Notes: a model not told the origin generated them from the sequence alone. A DNA stretch of 64,000 nucleotides from Pseudomonas sp. 14P_8.1_Bac3 (GCF_025466085.1 NZ_JANLOD010000010.1:1-64000); one strand, 5' to 3'. Numbered from the stretch's first letter, positions 49,761 through 59,236 are shown. Numbers and translations: made by a program.

Positions 49761-50483
49761 GTGGAGCAAGAAGCCTGGCAGGTATTGATTGTGGAGGACG
49801 ACCAGCGTCTGGCCGAGCTGACCCGCGATTACCTGGAAGCCAATGGCCTGCGCGTGTCGATCGAGGGCAATGGCGCCCTGGCCGCGGCGCGCATCCTCAA
49901 GGACAAACCGGACCTGGTGATCCTCGACCTGATGCTGCCGGGGGAAGATGGCCTGAGTATCTGCCGCAAGGTTCGTGACAAATATGACGGCCCAATCCTG
50001 ATGCTCACTGCCCGCACCGACGACACCGACCAGATTCTCGGCCTTGACCTGGGTGCCGACGACTATGTGTGCAAACCGGTGCGCCCGCGCTTGCTGCTGG
50101 CGCGCATCCAGGCGCTGTTGCGGCGCAGTGAAGCGCCTGACCCGGCCCCGGAAAAACTCCGGCGCGTGCAGTTCGGCCCGTTGGTGGTCGACAACGCCTT
50201 GCGTGAGGCCTGGCTGCAGGACAACGGGATCGAATTGACCAGCGCCGAGTTCGACCTGCTGTGGCTGCTGGTGGCCAATGCCGGAAGAATCCTGTCCCGC
50301 GAAGAGATTTTTACCGCCCTGCGCGGCATCGGCTACGACGGCCAGGACCGCTCCATCGATGTGCGCATCTCGCGCATCCGGCCGAAGATCGGCGACGACC
50401 CGGACCATCCGCGGCTGATCAAGACCATCCGCAGCAAAGGCTATCTGTTCGTGCCTGAAGCCTGTGTAGACCCGGTGCCGTGA
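49761..50483 (+). CDS. OmpR-family response regulator (RstA-like)
   Basis: 240 aa: receiver domain (IVEDDQRLAEL, phospho-Asp in LVILDLMLPGEDGL, LTART, Lys in VCKPVRP) and winged-helix domain (IELTSAEFDLLWLLVANAGR, IRSKGYLF). Overall most like RstA, and the nrdA/regulator/kinase order resembles PA1156-PA1158. The start is GTG at 49761 with AGAGG before it (protein VEQEAWQVLIVEDDQ); upstream in-frame sequence is non-coding. Its stop overlaps the kinase start in GTGA. Confidence 0.92.
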   Translation: MEQEAWQVLIVEDDQRLAELTRDYLEANGLRVSIEGNGALAAARILKDKPDLVILDLMLPGEDGLSICRKVRDKYDGPILMLTARTDDTDQILGLDLGADDYVCKPVRPRLLLARIQALLRRSEAPDPAPEKLRRVQFGPLVVDNALREAWLQDNGIELTSAEFDLLWLLVANAGRILSREEIFTALRGIGYDGQDRSIDVRISRIRPKIGDDPDHPRLIKTIRSKGYLFVPEACVDPVP

Positions 50484-52090
50484 ACTCGATCTTCCTGCGC
50501 ATCTATGGCGGCATGTGCGCGGCGCTGATTCTGGTGGCGGTGCTCGGCGTGCTGGCCTTGCACATGCTCAATCAGGTGCGCAGCGAGCAGTACCGCGAGC
50601 GCCTGGCCCATGGCACCTTTTCGCTGATGGCCGACAACCTGCAACCGATGAACGAAAGCCAGCGTCACCGCGCCTTGCTGGTGTGGGAGCGCCTGCTCGG
50701 GATTCCGCTGGCGCTGAAGACCTTCGCCCAGACTGACCTCGACCTGACCCAGCGCACGCGCGTGCTGCGCGGCCAGGCGCTGGTGGAGCAAACCGGGCCG
50801 CATGCGGCGAAGGTCTATCGACTGGTCAGTGACAAGGAACAACTGGTGCTGACGGGCGAGGTGCAGCAGATCAGCGAGCAGTTGGCCCGGGCGACGATTT
50901 ACCTGCTCGCCGACGAACTGGTGCGCGTACCTGTGGCCGACCAGCCCAAACGCCTGGCGCAGATAAAGGAAGAAAAGGGCTTCGGCTTCGATTTGCGGCT
51001 GGTCACGGTCGACGACGCCGACATGGACGAAGACCAGAGCCGCCGCGTGTCGGAAGGCGACACGGTGATGGCGCTGGGCAAGGAAGGCGATTCGATCCGG
51101 GTGTTTGCCGGCATGGTCGGCACGCCGTGGGTGCTGGAAATCGGCCCGTTGTATCAGATGAATCCTTATCCGCCGGAGTGGCTGGTGTTGATTGCGGCCC
51201 TGGGTTTGAGCCTGATCGGCTTGATCGTCTATCTGCTGGTGCGGCAACTGGAGCGTCGCTTGCGGGGGCTCGAAGCCGCCGCCACGCGCATCGCCAAAGG
51301 CAGCCTGGAAACCCGGGTTCCGGCCCGCGGCGCGGACTCGGTGGGGCGCCTGGCGTCGGCCTTCAATGGCATGGCTGAGCATCTGCAGCAATTGCTGGCG
51401 GTGCAGCGGGAACTGGTGCGCGCCGTGTCTCACGAGTTGCGCACGCCGGTGGCGCGCCTGCGGTTTGGCCTGGAGATGATCGGCTCAGCCACCACGCAGC
51501 AGGCCCTGGAGAAATATTGCGAAGGCATGGACCACGACATCGAGGACCTCGATCGGCTGGTGGACGAGATGCTCACCTACGCGCGGCTGGAGCAGGGTTC
51601 ACCGGCGCTGAATTTCCAGCGCATTGACCTGGATGCGCTGGTCAACCAGGTGATCGAAGAGCTGGCGCCGCTGCGTGCCGACGTCACGGTGCAACGCGGT
51701 CTGTGCTTGTCGGCGGCGGATTGCGACGATGCGTGGGTCGAGGCTGAGCCACGTTACCTGCACCGGGCGATCCAGAACCTGGTGAGCAACGCCATGCGCC
51801 ACGCGCAATCGCGGGTGACCGTCAGTTATCAGGTGGGGCAGCAGCGCTGCCGGGTCGATATCGAAGACGACGGGCCGGGCGTTCCGGAATCGGCGTGGGA
51901 GAAAATCTTTACCCCGTTCCTGCGCCTGGACGACAGCCGCACCCGCGCCTCGGGCGGGCATGGCCTGGGGTTGTCGATCGTGCGACGGATCATCCATTGG
52001 CATGACGGGCGGGCGTTGATCAGCAAGAGCAAGAGCCTGGGCGGGGCGTGTTTCAGTTTGAGCTGGCCGCGGAATCAGGAGAAGCGCTGA
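50480..52090 (+). CDS. Sensor histidine kinase (RstB-like)
   Basis: 536-aa membrane kinase. Membrane helices at about 8-30 and 235-257 flank a periplasmic sensor of ~200 residues; then HAMP, HisKA with phospho-His in LVRAVSHELRTPVARLR, and HATPase_c with NLVSNAMRHA, EDDGPGVP and GGHGLGLSIVRRI. It starts with GTG overlapping the regulator stop (GTGA). Length and motifs agree with RstB-type kinases. Signal unknown. Confidence 0.92.
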   Translation: MNSIFLRIYGGMCAALILVAVLGVLALHMLNQVRSEQYRERLAHGTFSLMADNLQPMNESQRHRALLVWERLLGIPLALKTFAQTDLDLTQRTRVLRGQALVEQTGPHAAKVYRLVSDKEQLVLTGEVQQISEQLARATIYLLADELVRVPVADQPKRLAQIKEEKGFGFDLRLVTVDDADMDEDQSRRVSEGDTVMALGKEGDSIRVFAGMVGTPWVLEIGPLYQMNPYPPEWLVLIAALGLSLIGLIVYLLVRQLERRLRGLEAAATRIAKGSLETRVPARGADSVGRLASAFNGMAEHLQQLLAVQRELVRAVSHELRTPVARLRFGLEMIGSATTQQALEKYCEGMDHDIEDLDRLVDEMLTYARLEQGSPALNFQRIDLDALVNQVIEELAPLRADVTVQRGLCLSAADCDDAWVEAEPRYLHRAIQNLVSNAMRHAQSRVTVSYQVGQQRCRVDIEDDGPGVPESAWEKIFTPFLRLDDSRTRASGGHGLGLSIVRRIIHWHDGRALISKSKSLGGACFSLSWPRNQEKR

Positions 52091-52111
52091 AATTGGCGGT
52101 GAATGGTCTGC

Positions 52112-52182
52112 CGCCATCGCCAGCAAGCCGGCCCCTACAGATTCACGCAGTCCTTGTAGGAGCCAGCTTGCTGGCGATGGCG
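52112..52182. repeat. REP-like inverted repeat (ATCGCCAGC type)
   Basis: CGCCATCGCCAGCAAGCCGG pairs with the inverted AGCTTGCTGGCGATGGCG. Same subfamily as the element at 18162. Confidence 0.85.
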
Positions 52183-52205
52183 TCCTCATAAACACCGCAA
52201 ATTCA

Positions 52206-52940
52206 TCAGGCCTTGATGCTGACCAGACTCAACAACTGCCCATCCTTCACTCCAAACTGCGCATCCAGTTCCGTCCCGTTGCGCCATTCCGCGGACAGAT
52301 CCGTCAGCAAGCGCAGACGCACCTCGCCGCCCCCGGTCCATTCCAGCACTTCGGCATGCTCGAAATAAAAGCGCTGCCGAACGATCGGGTACAGCGCCTT
52401 GAACAGGCTTTCCTTCACCGAAAACGTCAGGGTCACCCATAACGCCAATTGATCGCGAGGGCCGGCGGCCATGCGCTGCAGTTCGGGTGGTGTGAGAATT
52501 TCCCCGGCCAGGCGTTCGGCCCGTTCCGGGTTGAGCAGGTTTTCCAGGTCCATGCCCAAACCGCGCCAATGGCGTTTCTGCGCGACAATCGCCGCCGCGC
52601 GGCCGGTACTGTGGGTGATCGAGCCGCTGATGTGCGTCGGCCACACCGGCGCCCGGTCTTCGCCGATGGCCGGGACAGTGGTCAGTCCTTCCAGTTGCTG
52701 CAAGGCCGCTCGCGCGCAAATCCGCCCGGCGAGAAACTCGGCCTGACGCTTGGCGACCGAACGCTGAATGCTGGCGGGTGGCTCGATGGCGCTGCGCTGG
52801 AAATCATCGCTGGCCAATTGCGAGGTGTCGAAGTGCGTGCTCAGCAGCACCGTATCGGGTAGCACAAACGGCAGCGGCCAATGCGCGTCGAGCGGGGTGC
52901 AGCAGGCGGGCAGGGCGGGGAGGGGATTCATGTCGGGCAT
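52206..52940 (-). CDS. pcpS: 4'-phosphopantetheinyl transferase PcpS
   Basis: 244-aa EntD/Sfp-superfamily enzyme moving phosphopantetheine from CoA to carrier proteins of fatty-acid and siderophore synthesis. Motifs: ISGSITHSTGRAAAIVA, GLGMDLENLL (Mg-binding D/E) and FSVKESLFKALYP. It matches remembered PcpS of P. aeruginosa, which serves both primary and secondary metabolism. An in-frame ATG four residues in is an alternative start. Confidence 0.92.
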   Translation of the reverse strand: MPDMNPLPALPACCTPLDAHWPLPFVLPDTVLLSTHFDTSQLASDDFQRSAIEPPASIQRSVAKRQAEFLAGRICARAALQQLEGLTTVPAIGEDRAPVWPTHISGSITHSTGRAAAIVAQKRHWRGLGMDLENLLNPERAERLAGEILTPPELQRMAAGPRDQLALWVTLTFSVKESLFKALYPIVRQRFYFEHAEVLEWTGGGEVRLRLLTDLSAEWRNGTELDAQFGVKDGQLLSLVSIKA

Positions 52941-52994
52941 TTTGCCGGGTTGGCTTGAGGCTGGGTAGTCCTGACGTTAGACCGCGGCGCTGCA

Positions 52995-53069
52995 TTCGCG
53001 AGCAAGCCCGCTCCCACAGAAGGTTTGCGTTGGATACAAATCACCTGTGGGAGCGGGCTTGCTCTCGAT
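52995..53069. repeat. REPIN
   Basis: TTCGCGAGCAAGCCCGCTCC and inverted GTGGGAGCGGGCTTGCTC separated by about 28 nt, between two co-directional minus-strand genes. Confidence 0.88.
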
Positions 53070-53092
53070 AGGCCACCCCGCGATCTAGCTGA

Positions 53093-53884
53093 CTAACTGA
53101 AAATCTTCTTGAAAAACGCCTGCATATCCGCCCACGACTGTTCATCCGCCGCTTTGTTGTAACCAATATCCGGCCCGCCATGGTCACCATGGCTCAACCG
53201 GTCCGCGTCGGGATTACTGAAGCCATGCTTGGCACCCTCAAGGCTGACGAACTGATAGTCGGCCCCGGCCTTGTCCATTTCAGTCTTGAACGCCGTCACG
53301 TTGTCCGCCGTCACCATGCTGTCCAGCGCGCCATGTTCAACGAGAACTTTCGCCTTCACGCTGCCCGGGGTCGCCGGTGTTGTGGTCGCCAGCGCCCCGT
53401 GGAAACTCACCACGCCCGCCAACGGCACGCCCTGTCGCGCGGCATTCAACACAACGGCGCCGCCGAAGCAATAACCGATGGCCGCCAGCTTGTTCGGGTC
53501 CGTTTGCGCCTGTTTCTTCAACAGATCAAGCCCCGCCTGGAAGCGCGCGCTCGACGCCGCGCTGTCTTTCAGGGCAGCCTGCATGAAGGTCATGGCGTCC
53601 TTGGGGTGCTCGGTATTCTTGCCGTCGCCATACATGTCGATGGCCAGCGCGCTGTAGCCCAGACCGGCCAGATCACGGGCGCGGCGTTTGGTGTAGTCGT
53701 TGAGCCCCCACCATTCGTGCACCACCACGACGCCCGGGCGTGGCCCTTTGATCGCATCGTCGTAGGCGTAATAGCCGATCAGTTTCGTCCCGTCGGCACT
53801 TTGATAGGGAATTTCCTGGGTCTTGATGGCGGCCTGGCTCAGCCCGCTCAGGGCCAGCAAAAGGACAGCGAGGAATAGGCGCAT
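53093..53884 (-). CDS. Secreted dienelactone hydrolase-family protein
   Basis: 263 aa with a signal peptide (MRLFLAVLLLALSGLSQA). Alpha/beta-hydrolase of the dienelactone hydrolase type: VVHEWWGLNDYTKRRARDLA, nucleophile Cys in IGYCFGGAV, acid in HGALDSMVTADN, His in AKHGFSNPDA. It is the likely counterpart of PA1166, next to pcpS in P. aeruginosa. Periplasmic; substrate unknown. Confidence 0.9.
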   Translation of the reverse strand: MRLFLAVLLLALSGLSQAAIKTQEIPYQSADGTKLIGYYAYDDAIKGPRPGVVVVHEWWGLNDYTKRRARDLAGLGYSALAIDMYGDGKNTEHPKDAMTFMQAALKDSAASSARFQAGLDLLKKQAQTDPNKLAAIGYCFGGAVVLNAARQGVPLAGVVSFHGALATTTPATPGSVKAKVLVEHGALDSMVTADNVTAFKTEMDKAGADYQFVSLEGAKHGFSNPDADRLSHGDHGGPDIGYNKAADEQSWADMQAFFKKIFS

Positions 53885-53929
53885 GGTCGGATCTCCTGAT
53901 GAAAGTTCAAAACAGCCTAGTCGATTTGA

Positions 53930-53984
53930 TTCAGCTCCGGTTCAGCCTGCGTTCAGGGGGAGTTCAGGGGCTGATGGGTAATGT
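53930..53984 (+). promoter_or_regulatory. PhoP-box array and -10 of the phoPQ operon
   Basis: TTCAG repeats at 53930, 53941, 53952 and 53963, all exactly 11 bp apart; the last three are GTTCAG. A -10-like TAATGT follows at 53979, 11 nt after the last repeat, the layout of PhoP-activated promoters. Confidence 0.75.
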
Positions 53985-54025
53985 AGCGCCGTACCCCGAA
54001 GCATCTGCGCATGAGGAAATCCCTA

Positions 54026-54328
54026 ATGACTGGCTTTAAAAACCTGATTCTGGCGTTCACCGTTTTGAGTGCAAGCACCGCGGCGTTGGCTTCCGACGAT
54101 GTTTTTGCCAGTCTCGCGCTTGGAAAGCCCGGCGAACGGGTCAAGAAGTCCCTGACTTTGAACCGCTTCAGCGCCGTCAGCACTGTCGATCACAGCGCCT
54201 GGGGCGCACATTTGAGCCAGCCAAGCCACCAGGCAGATTATTGCACCGGCTATGCCAACGTGTCGGTCTCGCACAATGGCATTAAACTTCGCCAGGAAGA
54301 CATCATGGGCCGCTATGATCTGTCCTGA
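54026..54328 (+). CDS. Small secreted protein heading the phoPQ operon
   Basis: 100 aa with a signal peptide (MTGFKNLILAFTVLSASTAA, cleavage likely after ALA) and a short mature chain with one Cys. GAGGA lies 8 nt before the ATG at 54026; the upstream ATG at 54011 overlaps that site. It occupies the place of oprH in P. aeruginosa but is far too small to be an OprH barrel. The PhoP-box array upstream and the 42-nt gap to phoP imply co-transcription. No family recognised. Confidence 0.75.
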   Translation: MTGFKNLILAFTVLSASTAALASDDVFASLALGKPGERVKKSLTLNRFSAVSTVDHSAWGAHLSQPSHQADYCTGYANVSVSHNGIKLRQEDIMGRYDLS

Positions 54329-54370
54329 CCAACGGATGGCCACACGGATTGATTTGCCTCGGAGAGCGTT

Positions 54371-55048
54371 ATGAAATTGCTGGTCGTCGAAGATGAAGCG
54401 CTGTTGCGCCATCACCTGCAAACCCGCCTGACAGATAGCGGCCACGTGGTCGAGTCCGTGGCCAACGCCGAAGAGGCGCTGTACCAGACCGAGCAGTTCA
54501 ATCATGACCTGGCGGTGATCGACCTTGGCTTGCCGGGCATGGGCGGGCTTGACCTGATTCGTCAGCTGCGCTCGCGGGGCAAGACCTTTCCGATCCTGAT
54601 CCTCACCGCGCGCGGCAATTGGCAGGACAAGGTCGAAGGCCTGGCTGCCGGTGCCGACGACTACGTGGTCAAGCCGTTCCAGTTCGAAGAGCTGGATGCG
54701 CGGCTGAACGCGTTGCTGCGGCGTTCCAGCGGCTTCACCCAGTCGACCATCGTCGCCGGGCCGCTGTTGCTCGACCTCAATCGCAAACAGGCGTCCCTCG
54801 ACGACCAGCCGCTGGCGCTGACCGCGTACGAGTACCGGATCCTCGAGTACCTGATGCGTCATCACCAGCAAGTGGTGGCCAAGGACCGCTTGATGGAGCA
54901 ACTTTATCCGGACGACGACGAGCGCGATCCGAACGTGATCGAAGTGCTGGTCGGCCGTCTGCGCCGCAAACTCGAAGGCCCGGCGGGGTTCAAGCCGATC
55001 GACACCGTGCGCGGCCTCGGCTACCTGTTCAATGAGCGCTGCACTTGA
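54371..55048 (+). CDS. phoP: Response regulator PhoP
   Basis: 225-aa OmpR-type regulator of the low-Mg2+/cationic peptide response. Receiver: LLVVEDEALLRHHL, phospho-Asp in LAVIDLGLPGMGGL, LTARG, Lys in VVKPFQFEEL; winged helix: LTAYEYRILEYLMRHHQQVV, TVRGLGYLF. It matches remembered P. aeruginosa PhoP closely. The stop overlaps the phoQ start (TTGA). The PhoP boxes upstream indicate autoregulation. Confidence 0.97.
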   Translation: MKLLVVEDEALLRHHLQTRLTDSGHVVESVANAEEALYQTEQFNHDLAVIDLGLPGMGGLDLIRQLRSRGKTFPILILTARGNWQDKVEGLAAGADDYVVKPFQFEELDARLNALLRRSSGFTQSTIVAGPLLLDLNRKQASLDDQPLALTAYEYRILEYLMRHHQQVVAKDRLMEQLYPDDDERDPNVIEVLVGRLRRKLEGPAGFKPIDTVRGLGYLFNERCT

Positions 55049-56391
55049 TTCGTTCCCTTCGCGTCCGCTTGATGCTCGCCGCCACCCTCCTGGCGGTGTT
55101 GTTCATGCTGGCGCTGTTGCCGGCAATGCAAGGCGCATTCAGCCTTGCGTTGCAGGATTCCATCGAGCAGCGCCTGGCGTCGGACGTCACCACGCTGATC
55201 TCCGCTGCCCGGGTCGAGGGCAACCGCTTGCAAATGCCGACGCAGTTGCCCGACGAGCGCTTCAACCTCACCGACAGCCGTCTGCTCGGCTACATCTATG
55301 ACCGCGAGGGCCATCTGGTCTGGCGCTCGAAAGGCACCAGCGAAGAGCACATCAATTACAAGCCGCGTTACGACGGGCGCGGCAACGAGTTTGCCCGCAT
55401 CAGCGAAGCCAACGGCCAGGAGTTCTTCGTCTATGACGTCGAAGTCAAGCTGCTCGGTGGCAAAAGCGCGGCGTTCAGCATCGTCGCCCTGCAACCGGTG
55501 CGCGAGTACGAAGTCACCCTGGAAGGCCTGCGGGAGAACCTCTATCTCGGCTTCGGCGCTGCGTTGCTGGTGCTGCTGGCGTTGCTGTGGATCGGGCTGA
55601 CCTGGGGCTTGCAGGCGTTGCGCCGACTGAGCCAGGAACTCGATGAAATCGAAAGTGGCACCCGCGAAAGCCTAAGCGAGCAGCATCCGCGCGAATTGCT
55701 GCGCCTGACCGGCTCCCTCAACCGTCTGCTGCACAGCGAGCGTGAACAGCGCAGCCGGTATCGCGATTCTCTTGACGACCTGGCCCACAGCCTGAAAACC
55801 CCGCTGACCGTGTTGCAAGGCGTCAGCGAAGACATGGCGCAGCGGCCGGAGAATCGCGACCAGGCCAGGGTGCTGCAAACCCAGATCGAACGCATGAGCC
55901 AGCAGATCAGCTATCAGTTGCAGCGCGCCAGCCTGCGCAAAAGCGGCCTGGTGCGCCATCAGGTGCGGCTGCGGCCGGTGCTGCAAAGCCTCTGCGACAC
56001 GCTGGACAAGGTCTACCGCGACAAGCGCGTGCGGGTGGCCTTCGACTTGCCGGAGCAATGTTACGTGCCGATCGAGCAGGGTGCCTTGCTGGAAATGATG
56101 GGTAACCTGCTGGAGAACGCCTATCGCCTGTGCCTCGGCGAAGTGCGTATCAGCGTGCGCGAGACCCTTAGCGGTACTGAATTGTGCGTCGAAGATGACG
56201 GCCCGGGCGTACCGCCGGATCAGCGTGCGCGGATATTGCAGCGCGGCGAACGGCTGGACCGCCAGCATCCGGGGCAGGGGATCGGCCTGGCGGTGGTCAA
56301 GGACATCATCGAGAGTTACAACGCCACGTTGACCCTGGGCGACTCACCGATGGGCGGCGCGGCGTTCCGCATTCATTTTCCAGTGGTTTGA
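55045..56391 (+). CDS. phoQ: Sensor kinase PhoQ
   Basis: 448-aa inner-membrane kinase. Helices at about 7-27 and 168-190 flank the periplasmic PhoQ sensor (LGYIYDREGHLVWRS, YDGRGNEFA); then HAMP, HisKA with LDDLAHSLKTPLTVLQGVSE, and HATPase_c with NLLENAYRLCL, EDDGPGVP and GQGIGLAVVKDI. It starts with TTG overlapping the phoP stop by 4 nt; MIRSLRVRLML matches the family start. Senses Mg2+ and envelope stress in relatives. Confidence 0.96.
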   Translation: MIRSLRVRLMLAATLLAVLFMLALLPAMQGAFSLALQDSIEQRLASDVTTLISAARVEGNRLQMPTQLPDERFNLTDSRLLGYIYDREGHLVWRSKGTSEEHINYKPRYDGRGNEFARISEANGQEFFVYDVEVKLLGGKSAAFSIVALQPVREYEVTLEGLRENLYLGFGAALLVLLALLWIGLTWGLQALRRLSQELDEIESGTRESLSEQHPRELLRLTGSLNRLLHSEREQRSRYRDSLDDLAHSLKTPLTVLQGVSEDMAQRPENRDQARVLQTQIERMSQQISYQLQRASLRKSGLVRHQVRLRPVLQSLCDTLDKVYRDKRVRVAFDLPEQCYVPIEQGALLEMMGNLLENAYRLCLGEVRISVRETLSGTELCVEDDGPGVPPDQRARILQRGERLDRQHPGQGIGLAVVKDIIESYNATLTLGDSPMGGAAFRIHFPVV

Positions 56392-56413
56392 CCTGAATTT
56401 TTTAGCATTCTTT

Positions 56414-56520
56414 CGGGCCTCTTCGCGGGCAAGCCCGCTCCCACAGGGATTAGCGTCGTTCACAAATTGGATATTCAACCTCACAACCTGTGGGAGCGGG
56501 CTTGCTCGCGAAGAGGCCCG
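56414..56520. repeat. REPIN, copy A of a 107-bp element
   Basis: CGGGCCTCTTCGCGGGCAAG to its inverted end. The whole element, including the ~45-nt centre, recurs in opposite orientation at 60557-60663. Confidence 0.93.
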
Positions 56521-56549
56521 CATATCCATCCAAAAGCTGGCCGTGAAAC

Positions 56550-57566
56550 TCAGTTCTCCTGAGCGCGATAGGCGCCAGGTGTCAGCCCGGTCCACTTCTT
56601 GAACGCCCGGTGAAACGCCGAGGGTTCGGAAAATCCCAGCTGTTCGGCAATCTGTTGCAACGACAGATCCGCCCGCCCCAAGTGATAAATCGCAATGTCC
56701 CGGCGTAACTGATCCTTCAACTCTTGAAAGCTTGAACCCTCTTCACGCAAGTGCCGGCGCAGTGTTTGCGGGCTGACATGCAGGTGCGCGGCCACCGCTT
56801 CCAGGTCAGGCCAGCGTGCACTGTCGCGGCTGAGCAAACGGCGCAACTGACTGCTCAGGCTGTCGCCATCGTCCGGACGCGACAGCAGGTCGGCGGGCGA
56901 GCGTTCAAGGAAATGCTTGAGCGTGCGCTCGTCCTGCAATAACGGCATGGCCAGGTAGCGACTGTGAAACAGCAGGCTGCTCTGCGGCGCGGAAAACGCC
57001 ATCGGGCAGGGGAACAGCAAATCATATTCGGCGCCGTGCAACGGCTTCGGGTAGCTGAACGTGGCCTGCTCCAGGCGGATGCGCTGCCCGATCAGCCAAC
57101 TGCCGAGTCGATGCCAGACCATCAACTGGCTTTCGGTGAGGAAATGGTCCGGGTCGCGGAACTGCGAATCGTCGAGGCTCAGGCGGATCATTTCGCCTTC
57201 GCGGCTCAGGGTCAGACGCGGACCTTCGGGGAATAGGCTATAAAACAATAAGCCGCGATGCAGTGCCTTATCGAGGTTGCGGCAGTGAATCACGGCATGG
57301 CACATCATCGCGAAGCTCCCGGTTTTGCTCGGGACCGGTCCGAAGCCGAGGTATTCGTCGTCGAGTGCCAGCCACAAACCCTGGATCAACCGGGTGAACT
57401 GCTCAGGGGCGATTCGCGCCCGCGGTTCATCGAGTAACTCCGGGCTGATGGCGAGTTGTTGCAACAGGTGTGAACAGTCATGCCCGAGGCGGCGTGCGCC
57501 ACCCAGGGCGGCACGGGCGAAGTGACTGGCGATGGTGCGTTCGCGCATAACAGGCAAGTCCGTCAT
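56550..57566 (-). CDS. AraC-family transcriptional regulator
   Basis: 338 aa: N-terminal ligand-binding domain of the OruR/ArgR-like AraC subgroup (Arabinose_bd type, residues about 15-210) and C-terminal double HTH (VSPQTLRRHLREEGSSFQEL, LGFSEPSAFHRAFKKWTGLT). The ATG at 57566 removes a 65-residue extension that would translate the shared promoter region. It is divergent from dctA, 319 nt away, and close to the palindromes between them, so it could regulate dctA or itself. Ligand unknown. Confidence 0.88.
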   Translation of the reverse strand: MTDLPVMRERTIASHFARAALGGARRLGHDCSHLLQQLAISPELLDEPRARIAPEQFTRLIQGLWLALDDEYLGFGPVPSKTGSFAMMCHAVIHCRNLDKALHRGLLFYSLFPEGPRLTLSREGEMIRLSLDDSQFRDPDHFLTESQLMVWHRLGSWLIGQRIRLEQATFSYPKPLHGAEYDLLFPCPMAFSAPQSSLLFHSRYLAMPLLQDERTLKHFLERSPADLLSRPDDGDSLSSQLRRLLSRDSARWPDLEAVAAHLHVSPQTLRRHLREEGSSFQELKDQLRRDIAIYHLGRADLSLQQIAEQLGFSEPSAFHRAFKKWTGLTPGAYRAQEN

Positions 57567-57606
57567 TGAACGACGGATGGTAGGCACGCCGGCTGACGAT
57601 GAACAA

Positions 57607-57661
57607 GGCGGATATCCGCCAAATGGCAGGACGAGGTTTGGCGGATAGGCGGAAATCCGCC
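57607..57661. promoter_or_regulatory. Paired GGCGGA-type palindromes between the AraC gene and dctA
   Basis: GGCGGATATCCGCC (57607-57620, perfect) and GGCGGAAATCCGCC (57648-57661, one mismatch), centres 41 bp apart, with a further GGCGGATA half-site at 57640. They lie about 80-130 nt before the dctA sigma-54 element. Confidence 0.6.
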
Positions 57662-57739
57662 ATTTTTTTGTAACGCGTTTATGGCACGTTGCACCTGCAA
57701 CCCCTGATGTCAAAAGGCTTGCAGGTGTTTTGGCAAAGG

Positions 57740-57754
57740 TGGCACGCCACTTGC
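57740..57754 (+). promoter_or_regulatory. Sigma-54 promoter of dctA
   Basis: TGGCAC-N5-TTGC, a full consensus match, 131 nt before the dctA ATG. Confidence 0.88.
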
Positions 57755-57885
57755 GATACATCGGGCAGATGCCTGCCGTCGCGCAGCTCGAAAAAACAAA
57801 TCCCTCCAGTGCAGGAGGGTTCGCAATTCAGGTGTCGTGGACAACAGGTGGATGTTGTCACCGCGCACTCTTGAGGAACTTTGCA

Positions 57886-59220
57886 ATGACGACTCGTCAG
57901 CCACTGTACAAATCCCTGTATGCCCAGGTGATCGTTGCCATCGTTATCGGCATTCTGCTCGGTCACTACTACCCGCAGCTCGGTGTGGCGGTCAAGCCAC
58001 TGGGTGACGGGTTCATCAAACTGATCAAAATGGTCATCGCCCCGATCATCTTCTGCACCGTCGTCAGCGGTATCGCTGGCATGCAGAACATGAAGTCGGT
58101 GGGCAAGACCGGCGGCTACGCGCTGCTGTACTTCGAAATCGTTTCGACCATCGCACTGCTGGTCGGCCTGGTGGTGGTCAACATCGTCCAGCCGGGCAAC
58201 GGCATGCACATCGACGTGGCTACGCTGGACGCGTCCAAGGTGGCTCAATACGTTTCGGCCGGTGCTGATCAAAGCGTCGTCGGCTTCCTGTTGAACGTGA
58301 TCCCGGCGACCATCGTTGGCGCATTCGCCACCGGCGATATCCTGCAAGTGCTGATGTTTTCGGTGATCTTCGGTTTCGCCCTGCATCGCCTGGGTGCCTA
58401 CGGCAAGCCGATCCTGGACTTCATCGATCGCTTCGCCCACGTGATGTTCAACATCATCAACATGATCATGAAGCTTGCGCCGATCGGTGCCTTCGGTGCC
58501 ATGGCCTTCACCATCGGTGCCTACGGTGTCGGTTCGCTGGTGCAACTGGGTCAGTTGATGGCCTGCTTCTACATCACCTGCCTGCTGTTCATCCTGATCG
58601 TGCTGGGCGGTATCGCTCGCGCCCACGGCTTCAGCGTATTGAAACTGATCCGCTACATCCGTGAAGAACTGCTGATCGTGCTGGGTACTTCTTCTTCGGA
58701 ATCGGTATTGCCTCGCATGCTGATCAAGATGGAGCGTCTGGGCGCGAAGAAATCCGTGGTGGGTCTGGTGATCCCGACCGGTTACTCGTTCAACCTCGAC
58801 GGTACCGCCATCTACCTGACCATGGCGGCCGTGTTCATCGCGCAAGCGACTGACACCCACATGGACATTACGCACCAGATCACCCTGTTGGTGGTGTTGC
58901 TGCTGTCGTCGAAAGGCGCGGCTGGCGTGACCGGCAGTGGCTTCATCGTGTTGGCCGCCACCCTGTCTGCCGTAGGCCACCTGCCGGTTGCCGGCCTGGC
59001 GCTGATCCTCGGTATCGACCGCTTCATGTCCGAAGCCCGTGCCCTGACCAACCTGGTCGGTAATGCCGTTGCCACCATCGTTGTGGCCAAGTGGGTCAAG
59101 GAACTGGACATCGACGTGCTGCAATCCGAGCTGGCCTCGGGCGGTCGCGGTATCTCCGACGTACGTGTCGAAGACGACCTGGGTGTGGCCGAAGGCCCAA
59201 CCCCGACCAGCGTCAAGTAA
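57886..59220 (+). CDS. dctA: C4-dicarboxylate:cation symporter DctA
   Basis: 444-aa inner-membrane transporter for succinate, fumarate and malate (DAACS family). It starts [20 protein letters not shown] and contains [20 protein letters not shown], the serine-rich [14 protein letters not shown] loop, [17 protein letters not shown] and [11 protein letters not shown] plus [24 protein letters not shown] precedes the ATG; longer frames run through the sigma-54 promoter. Control by DctBD and sigma-54 is the likely mode. A terminator follows. Confidence 0.96.
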   Translation: MTTRQPLYKSLYAQVIVAIVIGILLGHYYPQLGVAVKPLGDGFIKLIKMVIAPIIFCTVVSGIAGMQNMKSVGKTGGYALLYFEIVSTIALLVGLVVVNIVQPGNGMHIDVATLDASKVAQYVSAGADQSVVGFLLNVIPATIVGAFATGDILQVLMFSVIFGFALHRLGAYGKPILDFIDRFAHVMFNIINMIMKLAPIGAFGAMAFTIGAYGVGSLVQLGQLMACFYITCLLFILIVLGGIARAHGFSVLKLIRYIREELLIVLGTSSSESVLPRMLIKMERLGAKKSVVGLVIPTGYSFNLDGTAIYLTMAAVFIAQATDTHMDITHQITLLVVLLLSSKGAAGVTGSGFIVLAATLSAVGHLPVAGLALILGIDRFMSEARALTNLVGNAVATIVVAKWVKELDIDVLQSELASGGRGISDVRVEDDLGVAEGPTPTSVK

Positions 59221-59236
59221 CACACGCTGCACCCTG

